From: Mycobacteriales bacterium
GTDB lineage: Bacteria; Actinomycetota; Actinomycetes; DATLTS01
Reading direction: 5' to 3'
Length of the DNA: 64,000 nucleotides
Assembly (NCBI GenBank): GCA_035533475.1
Contig: DATLTS010000041.1
Span: forward strand, 189,070 to 253,069
Below, one piece after another: positions 27,230-35,008 of this stretch. Within the stretch, counting starts at the first letter, position 1. Each line of letters opens with the position of its first letter. The notes under the pieces were generated by a model, which was given only the letters and a program-made list of their open reading frames with translations, searched no databases and was not told where the DNA came from. Position numbers and translations under genes: made by a program.

Positions 27230-27793
27230 GCGGCTGAAGTTCTGCCAAGAGCGGGAGGGGGTCGGGCCGCGCTGCCCTTGATAGCGCGACCCGTAGATCG
27301 ACGAACCGTACGGGTGCTCAGCGGGCGATGAGAGCCGGAAAAGGCAGAGCTGCCCGATCTTCATGCCCGGCCAGAGCTTGATAGGCAGCGTCGCCACATT
27401 GGACAGCTCGAGCGTGACGTGCCCACTGAAGCCCGGATCCACGAACCCGGCCGTCGAGTGCGTGAGCAGGCCCAGCCGGCCCAGCGAGGACTTTCCCTCG
27501 AGTCGCCCGGCGATGTCGTCCGGCAGCGTGATCACCTCGTGCGTGGACGCCAGCGCGAACTCGCCCGGGTGCAGGATGAACGGGTCGTCCCCTTCCGCCA
27601 CGATCAGCCGGGTCAGGTCAGGCTGTTCGATCGCCGGATCGATGTGCGGGTAGCGGTGGTTCTCGAAGACCCGGAAATAGCGGTCGAGTCGCACGTCGAT
27701 ACTCGACGGCTGGATCAGCGCAGGGTCGAACGGTTCGAGCACGACCCGGCGGGCGTGGATCTCGGCCCGGATGTCTCGATCGGAGAGCAGCAC
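27218..27793 (-). CDS. dcd: dCTP deaminase (probably dUMP-forming)
   Basis: Deaminates dCTP to supply dUTP/dUMP for thymidylate synthesis. 191 residues: [50 protein letters not shown] with the catalytic Glu and substrate loop, and the C-terminal [12 protein letters not shown]. Actinobacterial members are bifunctional (deaminase plus diphosphatase), which I infer here from the family. GTG start, with TAGCCT 6 nt upstream. Its stop lies inside the end of the convergent Fe-S reductase gene. Confidence 0.95.
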   Translation of the reverse strand: MLLSDRDIRAEIHARRVVLEPFDPALIQPSSIDVRLDRYFRVFENHRYPHIDPAIEQPDLTRLIVAEGDDPFILHPGEFALASTHEVITLPDDIAGRLEGKSSLGRLGLLTHSTAGFVDPGFSGHVTLELSNVATLPIKLWPGMKIGQLCLFRLSSPAEHPYGSSIYGSRYQGQRGPTPSRSWQNFSRSPL

Positions 27794-27799
27794 GCGCGG

Positions 27800-27805
27800 A
27801 GGCTA
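27800..27805 (-). promoter_or_regulatory. dcd: -10 element of leaderless dcd promoter (TAGCCT)
   Basis: On the minus strand TAGCCT is followed by 6 nt and then the dcd GTG at 27793, the same layout as the other leaderless genes here. Confidence 0.5.
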
Positions 27806-27853
27806 CCGGTCCGGGTATCCTGACCGCTGCCGGTACGCGGGTTCGCCGACGCC

Positions 27854-27927
27854 GCGGGTGTAGTTCAATGGCAGAACATCAGCTTCCCAAGCTGACAGTG
27901 CGGGTTCGATTCCCGTCACCCGCTCCA
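27854..27927 (+). tRNA. tRNA-Gly (anticodon CCC)
   Basis: Cloverleaf can be drawn by hand: acceptor GCGGGTG pairs with CACCCGC, D-arm region TAGTTCAATGGCAGAA, anticodon stem TCAGC/GCTGA with loop TTCCCAA (anticodon CCC at 27886-27888), T-arm GCGGGTTCGATTCCCGT. Discriminator T, and the 3' CCA is encoded (27925-27927). Reads GGG codons. A possible -10 (TATCCT) lies at 27816-27821. Confidence 0.96.
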
Positions 27928-28047
27928 GCTAGGCATATCGAGCATTGTGCGAACCGGGGTGTCGTCGCCTGGCTCCTGGCTCCACTCCTCCTGGTTTCGG
28001 GCGAGGGTCTGACGTGCACGTAAGGGTCGAAGTCGAGGCAACCGCCT

Positions 28048-28408
28048 TCAGCTGAGCCAGTGCACCCAGTCGCGGTCCCCGCGAGGAGGGTCGGACAGGA
28101 ACCGCCGGAGCGCGACCACCAAGTCGTCCGGGTAGCTCAGCCGCCCACGATGAAATCGGCGGGGTGAGGTGAAGACGACACCAGCCGTGATGCTCGCCGG
28201 TCGTCGCCCACGCTCGCACGATGCGATCGAAGTCCTTGATGTTCTCCGTGACCAATGCCCGTTGGTCGGCAGTCGCGAAGCGGAGGAGATCCTCGTCGGC
28301 CATTGCCGCCAGGCGGGCATCGTCGGCCGCAGCGAGCACGTCGTGGTGGTCCTGACGAAGACGATCCGCGGCAACTCGGGAGTGGTGAACGTCGAGCAGA
28401 AGCCTCAT
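28048..28408 (-). pseudogene. DUF5615/PIN-like toxin, frameshifted
   Basis: The N-terminal part from ATG 28408 (MRLLLDVHHSRVAADRLR, then ADEDLLRFATADQRALVTENIKDFDRI) is a PIN-like nuclease fold with acidic residues in the right places. The rest of the domain (AGVVFTSPRRFHRGRLSYPDDL to VHWLS) is in the next frame. One extra base near 28184-28186 (CACGGCTGG instead of CACGCTGG) accounts for the break; joined, the product is about 119 residues, as usual. The uncorrected frame would run to 27929 with a meaningless tail. So the toxin looks inactivated, or the base is a sequencing error. Coupled to the antitoxin by ATGA. Confidence 0.75.
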
Positions 28409-28830
28409 CCAGCGAGCAGCCGTTGGCGGCGATGCCAGGTGGCCTCGGCCTCCTCGGCGGCGGCCACATTGGCGGCGACCTCAGCGTCGATTTCCACGGG
28501 GAACGCCGCGTAATAGTCGAGCGCGCCGGTCACTTGCTCGGCCGAGAGCCCGAACAGTTCCACGGCCCGGGCCACCCGATCCGCGACGGGGACGTCACCG
28601 CCGACCAGCCCGTTGATCACCTCCCAAATGTCCGGGCCGCCGAGGAGGCTGGCTCGACGACCGGTCGCGCCGTCGCGGAAGACGACGAGGGGATGGCGGC
28701 GTAGCCGAAGTCCTTCCTCGATCAACTCCTCGGCTAGCGCCGAGGTGGAGAGCTTGCGCGCCGTGGCCTCTACTTTCAGTCGATCAAGGACCTCCGAACG
28801 GCGAAAGCGAACCGAGAGCGGATGCGACAT
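28405..28830 (-). CDS. antitoxin with ribbon-helix-helix-like and DUF433-like parts
   Basis: A 141-residue protein preceding the PIN-like toxin. The N-terminus (PLSVRFRRSEVLDRLKVEATARKLSTSALAEELIEEGLRL) looks like a DNA-binding ribbon-helix-helix; the C-terminal part (GGPDIWEVINGLVGGDVPVADRVARAVELFGLSAEQVTGALDYYAAFP) resembles DUF433 helices. DUF433-DUF5615 pairs are known toxin-antitoxin modules. ATG 28830 is chosen since TACAAT lies 6 nt upstream; it also lies in a palindrome likely bound by this protein. Longer upstream extension has no support. Confidence 0.8.
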   Translation of the reverse strand: MSHPLSVRFRRSEVLDRLKVEATARKLSTSALAEELIEEGLRLRRHPLVVFRDGATGRRASLLGGPDIWEVINGLVGGDVPVADRVARAVELFGLSAEQVTGALDYYAAFPVEIDAEVAANVAAAEEAEATWHRRQRLLAG

Positions 28831-28848
28831 GACTACATTGTAGCCATG
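28828..28848 (-). promoter_or_regulatory. leaderless promoter and palindromic operator of the antitoxin gene
   Basis: CATGACTACA (28828-28837) and TGTAGCCATG (28839-28848) form a 21-bp palindrome with 9 of 10 matched pairs around one base. It contains the -10 hexamer TACAAT (28842-28837, minus strand) and the start codon 6 nt further on, so a bound repressor would block both. Confidence 0.7.
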
Positions 28849-29148
28849 TGGGGGCCGCATGCGCCATGCGGTGCGGCATGCGCGAGATAGCGAGGAGGGG
28901 CCACGGACTTGCCCCCGAGAGATTCGGGGCTGCGAAGGTCCGGCCCAACAGTGCGAAGCCATCCATCCATCTGAGCGCTTCAGCCGCCGCCAGCCTGCGC
29001 ACAGGGTTTGATCTCCCGGGCAGGCCTGGTGCTGGCGACAGGATCGACTCACGGCCCGCGATCTGACCGCCTGCACTTTCAATGCTGGCCCCTCAACAGC
29101 GAGCGCGCGGTTCGTATTGTGACAAGTGAGGTGCTCCAGCCGCCGGGC
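28849..29148. other. 300-bp gap between the two toxin-antitoxin pairs
   Basis: No convincing gene on either strand. The first 45 nt hold GCATGC-rich self-similar sequence (28858-28885). Short open frames here have no family resemblance, ribosome site or -10 element. It carries the region downstream of the DUF6036 gene and upstream of the antitoxin promoter. Confidence 0.5.
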
Positions 29149-29691
29149 TCAATCCATCTCCTCGAGGAGCCCCTCCAGGATGAGTTGGGTCTTCATCGTG
29201 AGCTGGTTCGCGCCGTAGAAGCGGTCCACCAGTTCGAGGGCCTGCTGCAGGTTCTCGATCTTCAGCGCTTTGGCCAACGTACGGAGGTCATCACCGTCGA
29301 TCTCTTGCCGTGCCGCCTGGGCTTTCATCGCGAACAGGTATTCCGGCGATGCGACGCCGACCCGGATGCCGGGGGCCGAGAAGCTGCTCGTTCCTTCGAT
29401 CGGTCGAACCTTGTCGGGGAGCAGTCCCTTCACGCCGTCGTTGAGCCAGTCCTCGGGCAGGCCCCGGGCTCGGGCCAGCGCTGCTGCCTCCTCGTAGATC
29501 TCACGTTTCGGCTCGAACACGGCGTCGAGGTCGCGGGTCACTCGCCGCCGGCCGAAGGCCAGCGCCATCGCCGCGCCGCCCACGAGGAACATTCTTGCCT
29601 CGATCCCGCGAGCAGCTAGGCGCTCGCCCAGGTCGGTGAGCAGCGCACGCACCTGGTCGCCATCGAGCAGCGGTGAGTCCTTGCCGTTCAT
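29149..29691 (-). CDS. DUF6036 nucleotidyltransferase (AbiEii-like toxin candidate)
   Basis: A 180-residue nucleotidyltransferase-fold protein. The core is MFLVGGAAMALAFGRRRVTRDLDAVFEP (about residues 34-61), with the GGxxM and DxD-like motifs (TRDLDAVF). ASPEYLFAMKAQAARQEIDGDDLRTLAKAL is typical of DUF6036/AbiEii-type proteins. Start ATG overlaps the stop of the XRE gene by 4 nt. Such antitoxin-then-NTase pairs act as toxin-antitoxin or phage-abortive systems in other bacteria; activity here is inferred. Confidence 0.82.
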   Translation of the reverse strand: MNGKDSPLLDGDQVRALLTDLGERLAARGIEARMFLVGGAAMALAFGRRRVTRDLDAVFEPKREIYEEAAALARARGLPEDWLNDGVKGLLPDKVRPIEGTSSFSAPGIRVGVASPEYLFAMKAQAARQEIDGDDLRTLAKALKIENLQQALELVDRFYGANQLTMKTQLILEGLLEEMD

Positions 29692-30263
29692 ACCGACTCG
29701 AGGTCCGCTGGGTCGACCATGACACCGCGTATCTGCAAGGAGAACGGCGAATAGGCGAACGCGTACGCCCGCAGGCTGGGTATGCCACCGACGAACCAGA
29801 ACTCAGGCAACGCCCCCCCACGGGTCCACGCCGGCACGTCCGTCCCTTCCCGGATCGCCAGATCTTCGACATTTCCAGCGAGCATGGCGTCCCACCGTTG
29901 GTCGCCAGTCGTGGATGGCTGCGCGAAGAACGCTTCGCGGTCAGCAGGGCTGGTCAGAAACGTGAGGTTGGCACGCATCTCGCGGATCAGCCGCAACAGG
30001 TCGGCGATGGTCCAAGCGTCGCGGAGCCCCCTCCGCAACGACGCGGCGGTAGCGGGCACCGTCATGAGATGGCGGGTGTGGATTGGGCTGTTCGACCCCG
30101 CAGCGACCGAGGCAAGCAGCCGACTTAGCGTACGAGGATCGGGAATCTTCGCCCCCCGCTCATAGGCGGAGACGTTGGTATCAGCGGTCCCGGCGGCCCG
30201 CGCCACCTGGCGCAGAGTCAACCCGCCTCGGAGCCTCAACTCACGCAGTTCCCAACCGTTCAC
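29688..30263 (-). CDS. XRE-family HTH protein (antitoxin candidate)
   Basis: A 191-residue protein. The N-terminal Xre helix-turn-helix is LRELRLRGGLTLRQVARAAGTADTNVSAYERGAKIPDPRTLSRLL (residues 6-50). The rest is a domain seen in HTH proteins paired with DUF6036 nucleotidyltransferases (TIADLLRLIREMRANLTFL, EFWFVGGIPSLRAYAFAYSP). GTG start with TATGTT 6 nt upstream. It precedes and is translationally coupled to the DUF6036 gene, the order expected for a self-repressing antitoxin. Confidence 0.8.
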   Translation of the reverse strand: MNGWELRELRLRGGLTLRQVARAAGTADTNVSAYERGAKIPDPRTLSRLLASVAAGSNSPIHTRHLMTVPATAASLRRGLRDAWTIADLLRLIREMRANLTFLTSPADREAFFAQPSTTGDQRWDAMLAGNVEDLAIREGTDVPAWTRGGALPEFWFVGGIPSLRAYAFAYSPFSLQIRGVMVDPADLESV

Positions 30264-30269
30264 CGCGTG

Positions 30270-30287
30270 AACATATCAGTTATCAGT
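30270..30287 (-). promoter_or_regulatory. leaderless promoter of the XRE/DUF6036 pair with direct repeats
   Basis: TATGTT (30275-30270, minus) is 6 nt before the GTG start. Immediately upstream are two adjacent 7-bp repeats TATCAGT (30274-30280 and 30281-30287, plus strand), which overlap the -10 and may be an operator for the XRE protein. Confidence 0.5.
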
Positions 30288-30367
30288 AGGGAGGGCGCTG
30301 CTGTCGCACGCGCTCGCCGATCAGGTCACGGTAGGCAGCCCGACTGTCCGAGCCCCTGCCAAGCATC

Positions 30368-30373
30368 TAGGCT
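30368..30373 (+). promoter_or_regulatory. -10 element of leaderless carbonic anhydrase promoter (TAGGCT)
   Basis: TAGGCT is followed by 7 nt and the GTG at 30381, which fixes the otherwise uncertain start. Confidence 0.5.
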
Positions 30374-30380
30374 GCGGCAC

Positions 30381-30884
30381 GTGCCGCGAGACGACGAAGC
30401 ATTCGCCCATGTGCTCGCGGCGAACCGCGGCTACGCGGAGAAATTCCGGCTCGCCGCGCTGGAGGGACGGGCCGCAAAGGGCCTGGCCGTGCTGACCTGT
30501 ATGGACTCGCGGATCGAGCCTTTGGCGATGCTCGGGCTGACGCCCGGCGACGCGAAGATCCTGCGAAACGCCGGTGCACGCGTCACCGACGACGTGCTCC
30601 GCACGCTGGTACTGGCGTCCTGCCTGCTGAACGTGGACGCGATCATGGTGGTCGCCCATACCGACTGCCGAATGGCCGGGGGGGCCGAGGAGGACATCCA
30701 CGCCGCGATCCGCGATGCGGGCGGCCCGGACACGCGCAGCATCTCCTTTCTGACCACCCGGGACCAGGAGAGCGCGCTGCGCTACGACGTGCAGCGGGTG
30801 CGCTCCTGGCCCTATCTATCCGACGTCACAGTCGGTGGCTTTCTCTACGACACGAACACCGGGCGGATCCGGCGGGTCTGCTAG
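30381..30884 (+). CDS. beta-class carbonic anhydrase
   Basis: Interconverts CO2 and bicarbonate. 167 residues from GTG 30381. Zinc ligands Cys40 and the D-R dyad (LTCMDSRIEP), then His93 and Cys96 (VVAHTDCRM), are the canonical beta-CA set. A longer open frame starts at 30267 but the extra 38 residues lack similarity, and the leaderless -10 supports the short form. It overlaps the convergent S9 peptidase stop by 4 nt. Small cytosolic form similar to Rv1284-type enzymes. Confidence 0.92.
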   Translation: MPRDDEAFAHVLAANRGYAEKFRLAALEGRAAKGLAVLTCMDSRIEPLAMLGLTPGDAKILRNAGARVTDDVLRTLVLASCLLNVDAIMVVAHTDCRMAGGAEEDIHAAIRDAGGPDTRSISFLTTRDQESALRYDVQRVRSWPYLSDVTVGGFLYDTNTGRIRRVC

Positions 30885-32974
30885 CCCCCCGCAACCGTCC
30901 CGAGAACCTGGTGCAGGAAGCGCACCTGGAGTCGTAGCAGGTTCTCGGCCACGATCTCGTCGGCCGCCATGTGCGTGATCCCGCTGAGCGGGAGCACGGT
31001 GTGCGGTCGGCCGGCCTCCAGCAACCGCTGGGACAGGCGCAGGCTGTGGGCCACCAACACGTTGTCGTCCACCAGCCCGTGAATGATCATCAACGGCGCC
31101 GTCAGCTGCGCCGCCGAGTCGAGCAGGGACGAGTTCCGGTAGTTCTCCGGCGCGTGGTCCGGATGCCCGAGGTAGCGCTCTGTGTAATGGGTGTCGTAGA
31201 GCAGCCAGTCGGTGACCGGTGCGCCGGCTACGGCGGCGTGGAAGACATCGGGTCTGCGCAGCACGGCCAGGGCGGCGAGATAGCCCCCGAACGACCAGCC
31301 GCGGATGCCGACCCGGCTACCGTCCAGATCGGGCACCGCGAGAAGCGCGCCACGCAGCGCCTCCACCTGATCCTCGAGGACCACCGTCGCCAGGTCGCCG
31401 TGGATGGCCCGCTCCCACTCGTTGCCGCGCCCCGGGGTCCCGCGGCCGTCAGCCACGACCACCCCGAACCCCTGATCCGCCAACCATTGGCTGGCGAGCC
31501 ACGCGCCGGGCGCAGCGAGGACCCGCTGCGCGCCGGGGCCGCCGTATGGGTCGAGCAGTACGGGCAGCTTCCTACCGGGTAGGTGGTCGCGGGGCAGCAG
31601 CACGGCTACCCGGAGCTCGCGCGGGCCGATCGTGAGGAGCCGGGTGGTGTCCGGCCACGGATAGGGCTCCGCGAAAGAGGCCACCTCGCGCGTGGGCTGG
31701 TGACCCCCCCGGACCACGCTCCGTACCCGGTCCGTCCCCGCTGCCGCTGAGGTGAGAACCGCTACATCGCCACCTACGGCCGCGTCGTGGACCCCCGCGG
31801 CCTCGGACACGCGGGTCAGCGCGCCGTCCCGCCAACACCAGACATCGACTTCGGTGGGCTCCGTCGAGCCGGTGAACCAAACGGCGGAGCCAGCGACGCC
31901 GACGACCCGCCGCAACTGCAGGCCGACCGGGGAAACCGGTGTGCCGTCGACGAGCAGGCGCCGCCAACCGTCGGCGTCGGCCGCCCAGACCAGTCGCCCG
32001 TCCGGCAGTCGGGCCGGGACGCCGGTGACCAGACCCACCCAGGCCGGGTCCTCGTCGACCCGTAGGACCGTCCCGAGGCCGGTCTCCGGGTCTATCTCGA
32101 GGACGGTGACCCGTCGCTGATCCCGGGTCTGCACGACCGCGAGGGGCGGCCCAGCCGCGTCCCAGCAGACATTCACCAGGTACGGGTGGTCGGGTGGCAG
32201 GTGCACCGGGACCCGTCGGCCGGCGAGGTCCACCACGTGCAGGCTGACCTCGGCGTTTGCGGTGCCCGCGGCGGGATAGCGCCAGGGGACCGGTGGCCGG
32301 TCGGGGTTCGCCGGATCGGCCAGGTAGCGAACGGCGACGGCGGAGACGTCGACCCGGGCGACCAGCAGCCGCTGCCCGTCGGGGGACCACCAGAAGCCGC
32401 GGTGGCGGTCCATCTCCTCGGCAGCGATGAACTCGGCGAGTCCCCAGCTCACCTCGGGGCGATCGTCCGCTGCGACCCGGCGGTCGCCGCCGGACCGCTC
32501 GACCACATGCAGTTCGCCGCCGGTCACGTAGCCGATCCTCCGCCCGGTCGGGTCGGGTCGCGGGTCGATGACCGGTCCCGGGGTGGCGATCTCGTCGACG
32601 GCTCCGGTCTCGAGATCGGCGGAAAACAGCCGGCCGCCGAGGGTGAAGGCGACGCAACCGGCGGCCGTGTCCGCGGCGGCGGCCACGATTCCGGAGCCGG
32701 TCTCCCGGCTACGTTCCCGGCGGGCCCGCTCTTCGGCCGGCACCTCTGCCGGCCCGGCGTCGGCCAGCAGGAGCGCCGGATCGGCGATAAGCCGCTCGAC
32801 GCCGGTGTCCACCTCCAGAAGCCACAGCCCCGAGGTCGCGTCGGCGCCGCCCGCGGTGCGGCAGAAGACGACCCGCCGGCCGTCGCCGCTCACGATGAAA
32901 GACCGCGGCGCGCCCAGGCTGAACCGCTGCGTGCGGGCGTAACGGCGCGGGAAATCGTCAGCGGGCTCGGTCAT
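30881..32974 (-). CDS. S9 family peptidase (prolyl oligopeptidase / DPP IV-like)
   Basis: A 697-residue serine peptidase that cleaves short proline-containing peptides in relatives. The N-terminal two thirds is the DPP IV beta-propeller (HVVERSGGDRRVAADDRPEVSWGLAEFIAAEEMDRHRGFWWSP-type repeats). The C-terminal alpha/beta hydrolase has the nucleophile GWSFGGYLA (near 566), the acid in HGLVDDNV and the base His in LSGITHMAAD. No signal peptide, so probably cytoplasmic. ATG 32974 follows TAGGCT by 7 nt. Confidence 0.93.
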   Translation of the reverse strand: MTEPADDFPRRYARTQRFSLGAPRSFIVSGDGRRVVFCRTAGGADATSGLWLLEVDTGVERLIADPALLLADAGPAEVPAEERARRERSRETGSGIVAAAADTAAGCVAFTLGGRLFSADLETGAVDEIATPGPVIDPRPDPTGRRIGYVTGGELHVVERSGGDRRVAADDRPEVSWGLAEFIAAEEMDRHRGFWWSPDGQRLLVARVDVSAVAVRYLADPANPDRPPVPWRYPAAGTANAEVSLHVVDLAGRRVPVHLPPDHPYLVNVCWDAAGPPLAVVQTRDQRRVTVLEIDPETGLGTVLRVDEDPAWVGLVTGVPARLPDGRLVWAADADGWRRLLVDGTPVSPVGLQLRRVVGVAGSAVWFTGSTEPTEVDVWCWRDGALTRVSEAAGVHDAAVGGDVAVLTSAAAGTDRVRSVVRGGHQPTREVASFAEPYPWPDTTRLLTIGPRELRVAVLLPRDHLPGRKLPVLLDPYGGPGAQRVLAAPGAWLASQWLADQGFGVVVADGRGTPGRGNEWERAIHGDLATVVLEDQVEALRGALLAVPDLDGSRVGIRGWSFGGYLAALAVLRRPDVFHAAVAGAPVTDWLLYDTHYTERYLGHPDHAPENYRNSSLLDSAAQLTAPLMIIHGLVDDNVLVAHSLRLSQRLLEAGRPHTVLPLSGITHMAADEIVAENLLRLQVRFLHQVLGTVAGG

Positions 32975-32981
32975 TGGGCAG

Positions 32982-32987
32982 AGCCTA
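32982..32987 (-). promoter_or_regulatory. -10 element of leaderless S9 peptidase promoter (TAGGCT)
   Basis: On the minus strand TAGGCT, then 7 nt, then ATG 32974. It decides between this ATG and longer in-frame starts at up to 33067. Confidence 0.5.
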
Positions 32988-33091
32988 GGCAGACCCGGGG
33001 GGAGCCCGATCGCGAACCCGGTCGCCGACCTATCGGCCAACCGGCCGATCAAGACCGCCGGTGTCATAGACGATTTCTTGCATATCTCGCA

Positions 33092-33118
33092 TTACCTGTG
33101 GGTAACATGCCGTGTTAC
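33092..33118 (+). promoter_or_regulatory. operator-like palindromes upstream of the acyl-CoA dehydrogenase gene
   Basis: Two overlapping palindromes: TTACC-N4-GGTAA (33092-33105) and GTAACA-N5-TGTTAC (33102-33118), both perfect. They cover a possible -10 TAACAT (33103-33108), whose best -35 is TTGCAT at 33078 with a long 19-nt spacer. TetR-family fatty-acid regulators bind sites of this kind; the regulator is not in the window. Confidence 0.6.
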
Positions 33119-33177
33119 TGGCGGGTAGCTTCGGAGCGTCGCCCATTCACCGGCGGCGGACCAGACGGGAGCCGGTC

Positions 33178-35007
33178 ATGGGCCATTACAAGAGCAACCT
33201 GCGCGACCTGGAGTTCAACCTGTTCGAAGTCTTCGGTCGCCAGGAGGTTCTCGGCACCGGGCCGTTCGCGGAGATGGACCTCGACACGGCGAAGAGCGTG
33301 CTCACCGAGGTCGAGCGGCTCGCCACCCACGAGCTGGCTGAGTCCTTCGGAGACGCGGACCGTAACCCCCCGGTCTTCGACCCGCAGAACCACACGGTCA
33401 CGCTCCCGGACTCCTTCAAGTCCTCGTTCAGCGCCCTGATGGATGCGGAGTGGTTCAGGCTGGACCTGCCCGAGCACCTGGGCGGCACCGGCGCACCGCC
33501 GTCGTTGCGCTGGGCGGCGAGCGAACTGATCCTCGGGGCCAACCCGGCGCTGTACATGTATGCCGGGGGCCCCGGTTTCGGCGCGATCCTCGACCGGCTG
33601 GGGACGCCGGAGCAGAAGAAGCTCGCGCGGCTCATGATCGACCGCAAATGGGGCGCGACGATGGTCCTCACCGAGCCCGATGCCGGCTCCGACGTCGGTG
33701 CCGGCCGGGCCCGGGCTATCGAGCAGCCCGACGGCAGCTGGCATCTCGAGGGCGTGAAGCGGTTCATCACTTCGGGTGAGTGGGACTGGCCGGAGAACAT
33801 CGTGCACCTCGTCCTCGCCCGGCCGGAGGGGGCCAGGCCAGGTACCAAGGGACTGTCGTTGTTCGTCGTCCCGAAGTACCTCGTGGACGTCGACACCGGC
33901 GAGCTGGGCGCGCGCAACGGTGTCTACGTCACCAACTTGGAACACAAGATGGGGCTTCGAGTTTCGGCCACCTGCGAGCTGACCTTCGGCGAGCAGAACC
34001 CGGCGATCGGCTATCTCGTTGGTGGCGTGCACGACGGCATCGCCCAGATGTTCCAGATCATCGAGTACGCCCGGATGATGGTCGGCACGAAGGCCATCGC
34101 GACGCTGTCCAGCGGATATCTCAACGCCCTGGAATACGCCAAGACCCGAATCCAGGGTGCTGACCTTCGGCAGATGACCGACAAGGCAGCCCCGCGGGTG
34201 ACCATCACGCACCATCCTGACGTCCGGCGGATGCTCATGCTCCAGAAGTCCTACGCCGAAGGCATGCGCGCCCTCGTGATGTACACCGCAACACAGCAGG
34301 ATGCCGTGGAGCTGGCCAACGCCCGGGGCGAGGAGGACCCGCTCGCCGTTCGGCTCAACGACCTGCTGCTGCCCCTGGTCAAGGGGGTGGGGTCGGAACG
34401 CTCCTACGAGCTGCTGGCCCTCGCCCTGCAGACCCTCGGCGGTTCCGGGTACCTGCAGGACTATCCGATCGAGCAGTACATCCGCGACTCCAAGATCGAC
34501 ACCCTGTACGAGGGCACCACCGGCATCCAGGGGATGGACCTGTTCTTCCGCAAGATCGTCCGGGACAAGGGCGAGGCACTGACCAAGCTGCTCGGGGACA
34601 TCCAGGACTTCGCCAAGGGCGACGCCGGCAACGGTCAGCTGCGGGTCGAGCGGGAGTTGCTCGGCAAGGGGATCGAGGATGTGCAGGGACTCGTCGCCGC
34701 CCTGGTCGGCTATCTGACGGCGACGACGGAGGACGCCCGCAGTGTGTACAAGGTGGGGTTGAACTCCACCCGCCTCCTGCTCGCGCTCGGCGATCTGGTG
34801 ATCGGCTGGCTCCTGCTCCGGCAGGCCGAGGTAGCGCTGCTCCGCCTCGCCGAAGGTTCGAGCCCCCGGGACACGGCCTTCTACCAGGGCAAGGTCTCGG
34901 CGGCCCGTTTCTTCAGCCAGACCCGGCTTCCACTCCTTGCCGCCGAGCGTGCGATCGCCGAGGCGACCGACCTCGACCTCATGGATCTGGACGAAGCGGC
35001 CTTCTGA
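33178..35007 (+). CDS. acyl-CoA dehydrogenase (FadE5 type)
   Basis: FAD enzyme for the first step of fatty acid beta-oxidation. 609 residues. It begins [21 protein letters not shown], the hallmark of mycobacterial FadE5, with [15 protein letters not shown] following. [12 protein letters not shown] and [17 protein letters not shown] cover the FAD/substrate region, and [25 protein letters not shown] contains the catalytic-Glu loop (YEGTTGIQ). The C-terminal extension beyond a standard 390-residue ACAD is also FadE5-like. ATG 33178 with GGGAG upstream. Stands alone. Confidence 0.93.
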   Translation: MGHYKSNLRDLEFNLFEVFGRQEVLGTGPFAEMDLDTAKSVLTEVERLATHELAESFGDADRNPPVFDPQNHTVTLPDSFKSSFSALMDAEWFRLDLPEHLGGTGAPPSLRWAASELILGANPALYMYAGGPGFGAILDRLGTPEQKKLARLMIDRKWGATMVLTEPDAGSDVGAGRARAIEQPDGSWHLEGVKRFITSGEWDWPENIVHLVLARPEGARPGTKGLSLFVVPKYLVDVDTGELGARNGVYVTNLEHKMGLRVSATCELTFGEQNPAIGYLVGGVHDGIAQMFQIIEYARMMVGTKAIATLSSGYLNALEYAKTRIQGADLRQMTDKAAPRVTITHHPDVRRMLMLQKSYAEGMRALVMYTATQQDAVELANARGEEDPLAVRLNDLLLPLVKGVGSERSYELLALALQTLGGSGYLQDYPIEQYIRDSKIDTLYEGTTGIQGMDLFFRKIVRDKGEALTKLLGDIQDFAKGDAGNGQLRVERELLGKGIEDVQGLVAALVGYLTATTEDARSVYKVGLNSTRLLLALGDLVIGWLLLRQAEVALLRLAEGSSPRDTAFYQGKVSAARFFSQTRLPLLAAERAIAEATDLDLMDLDEAAF

Positions 35008-35008
35008 T

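Noticed and set aside
27929-28047. C-terminal extension of the toxin beyond 28048
   Set aside because: Only arises after the frameshift; sequence is meaningless tail.
28169-28513. Plus-strand frames opposite the toxin-antitoxin pair
   Set aside because: No homology or promoter; explained as shadows.
27854-30300. Integrated element with att sites at tRNA-Gly
   Set aside because: No integrase and no second copy of the tRNA 3' end found in the window by eye; kept only as an inference in findings.
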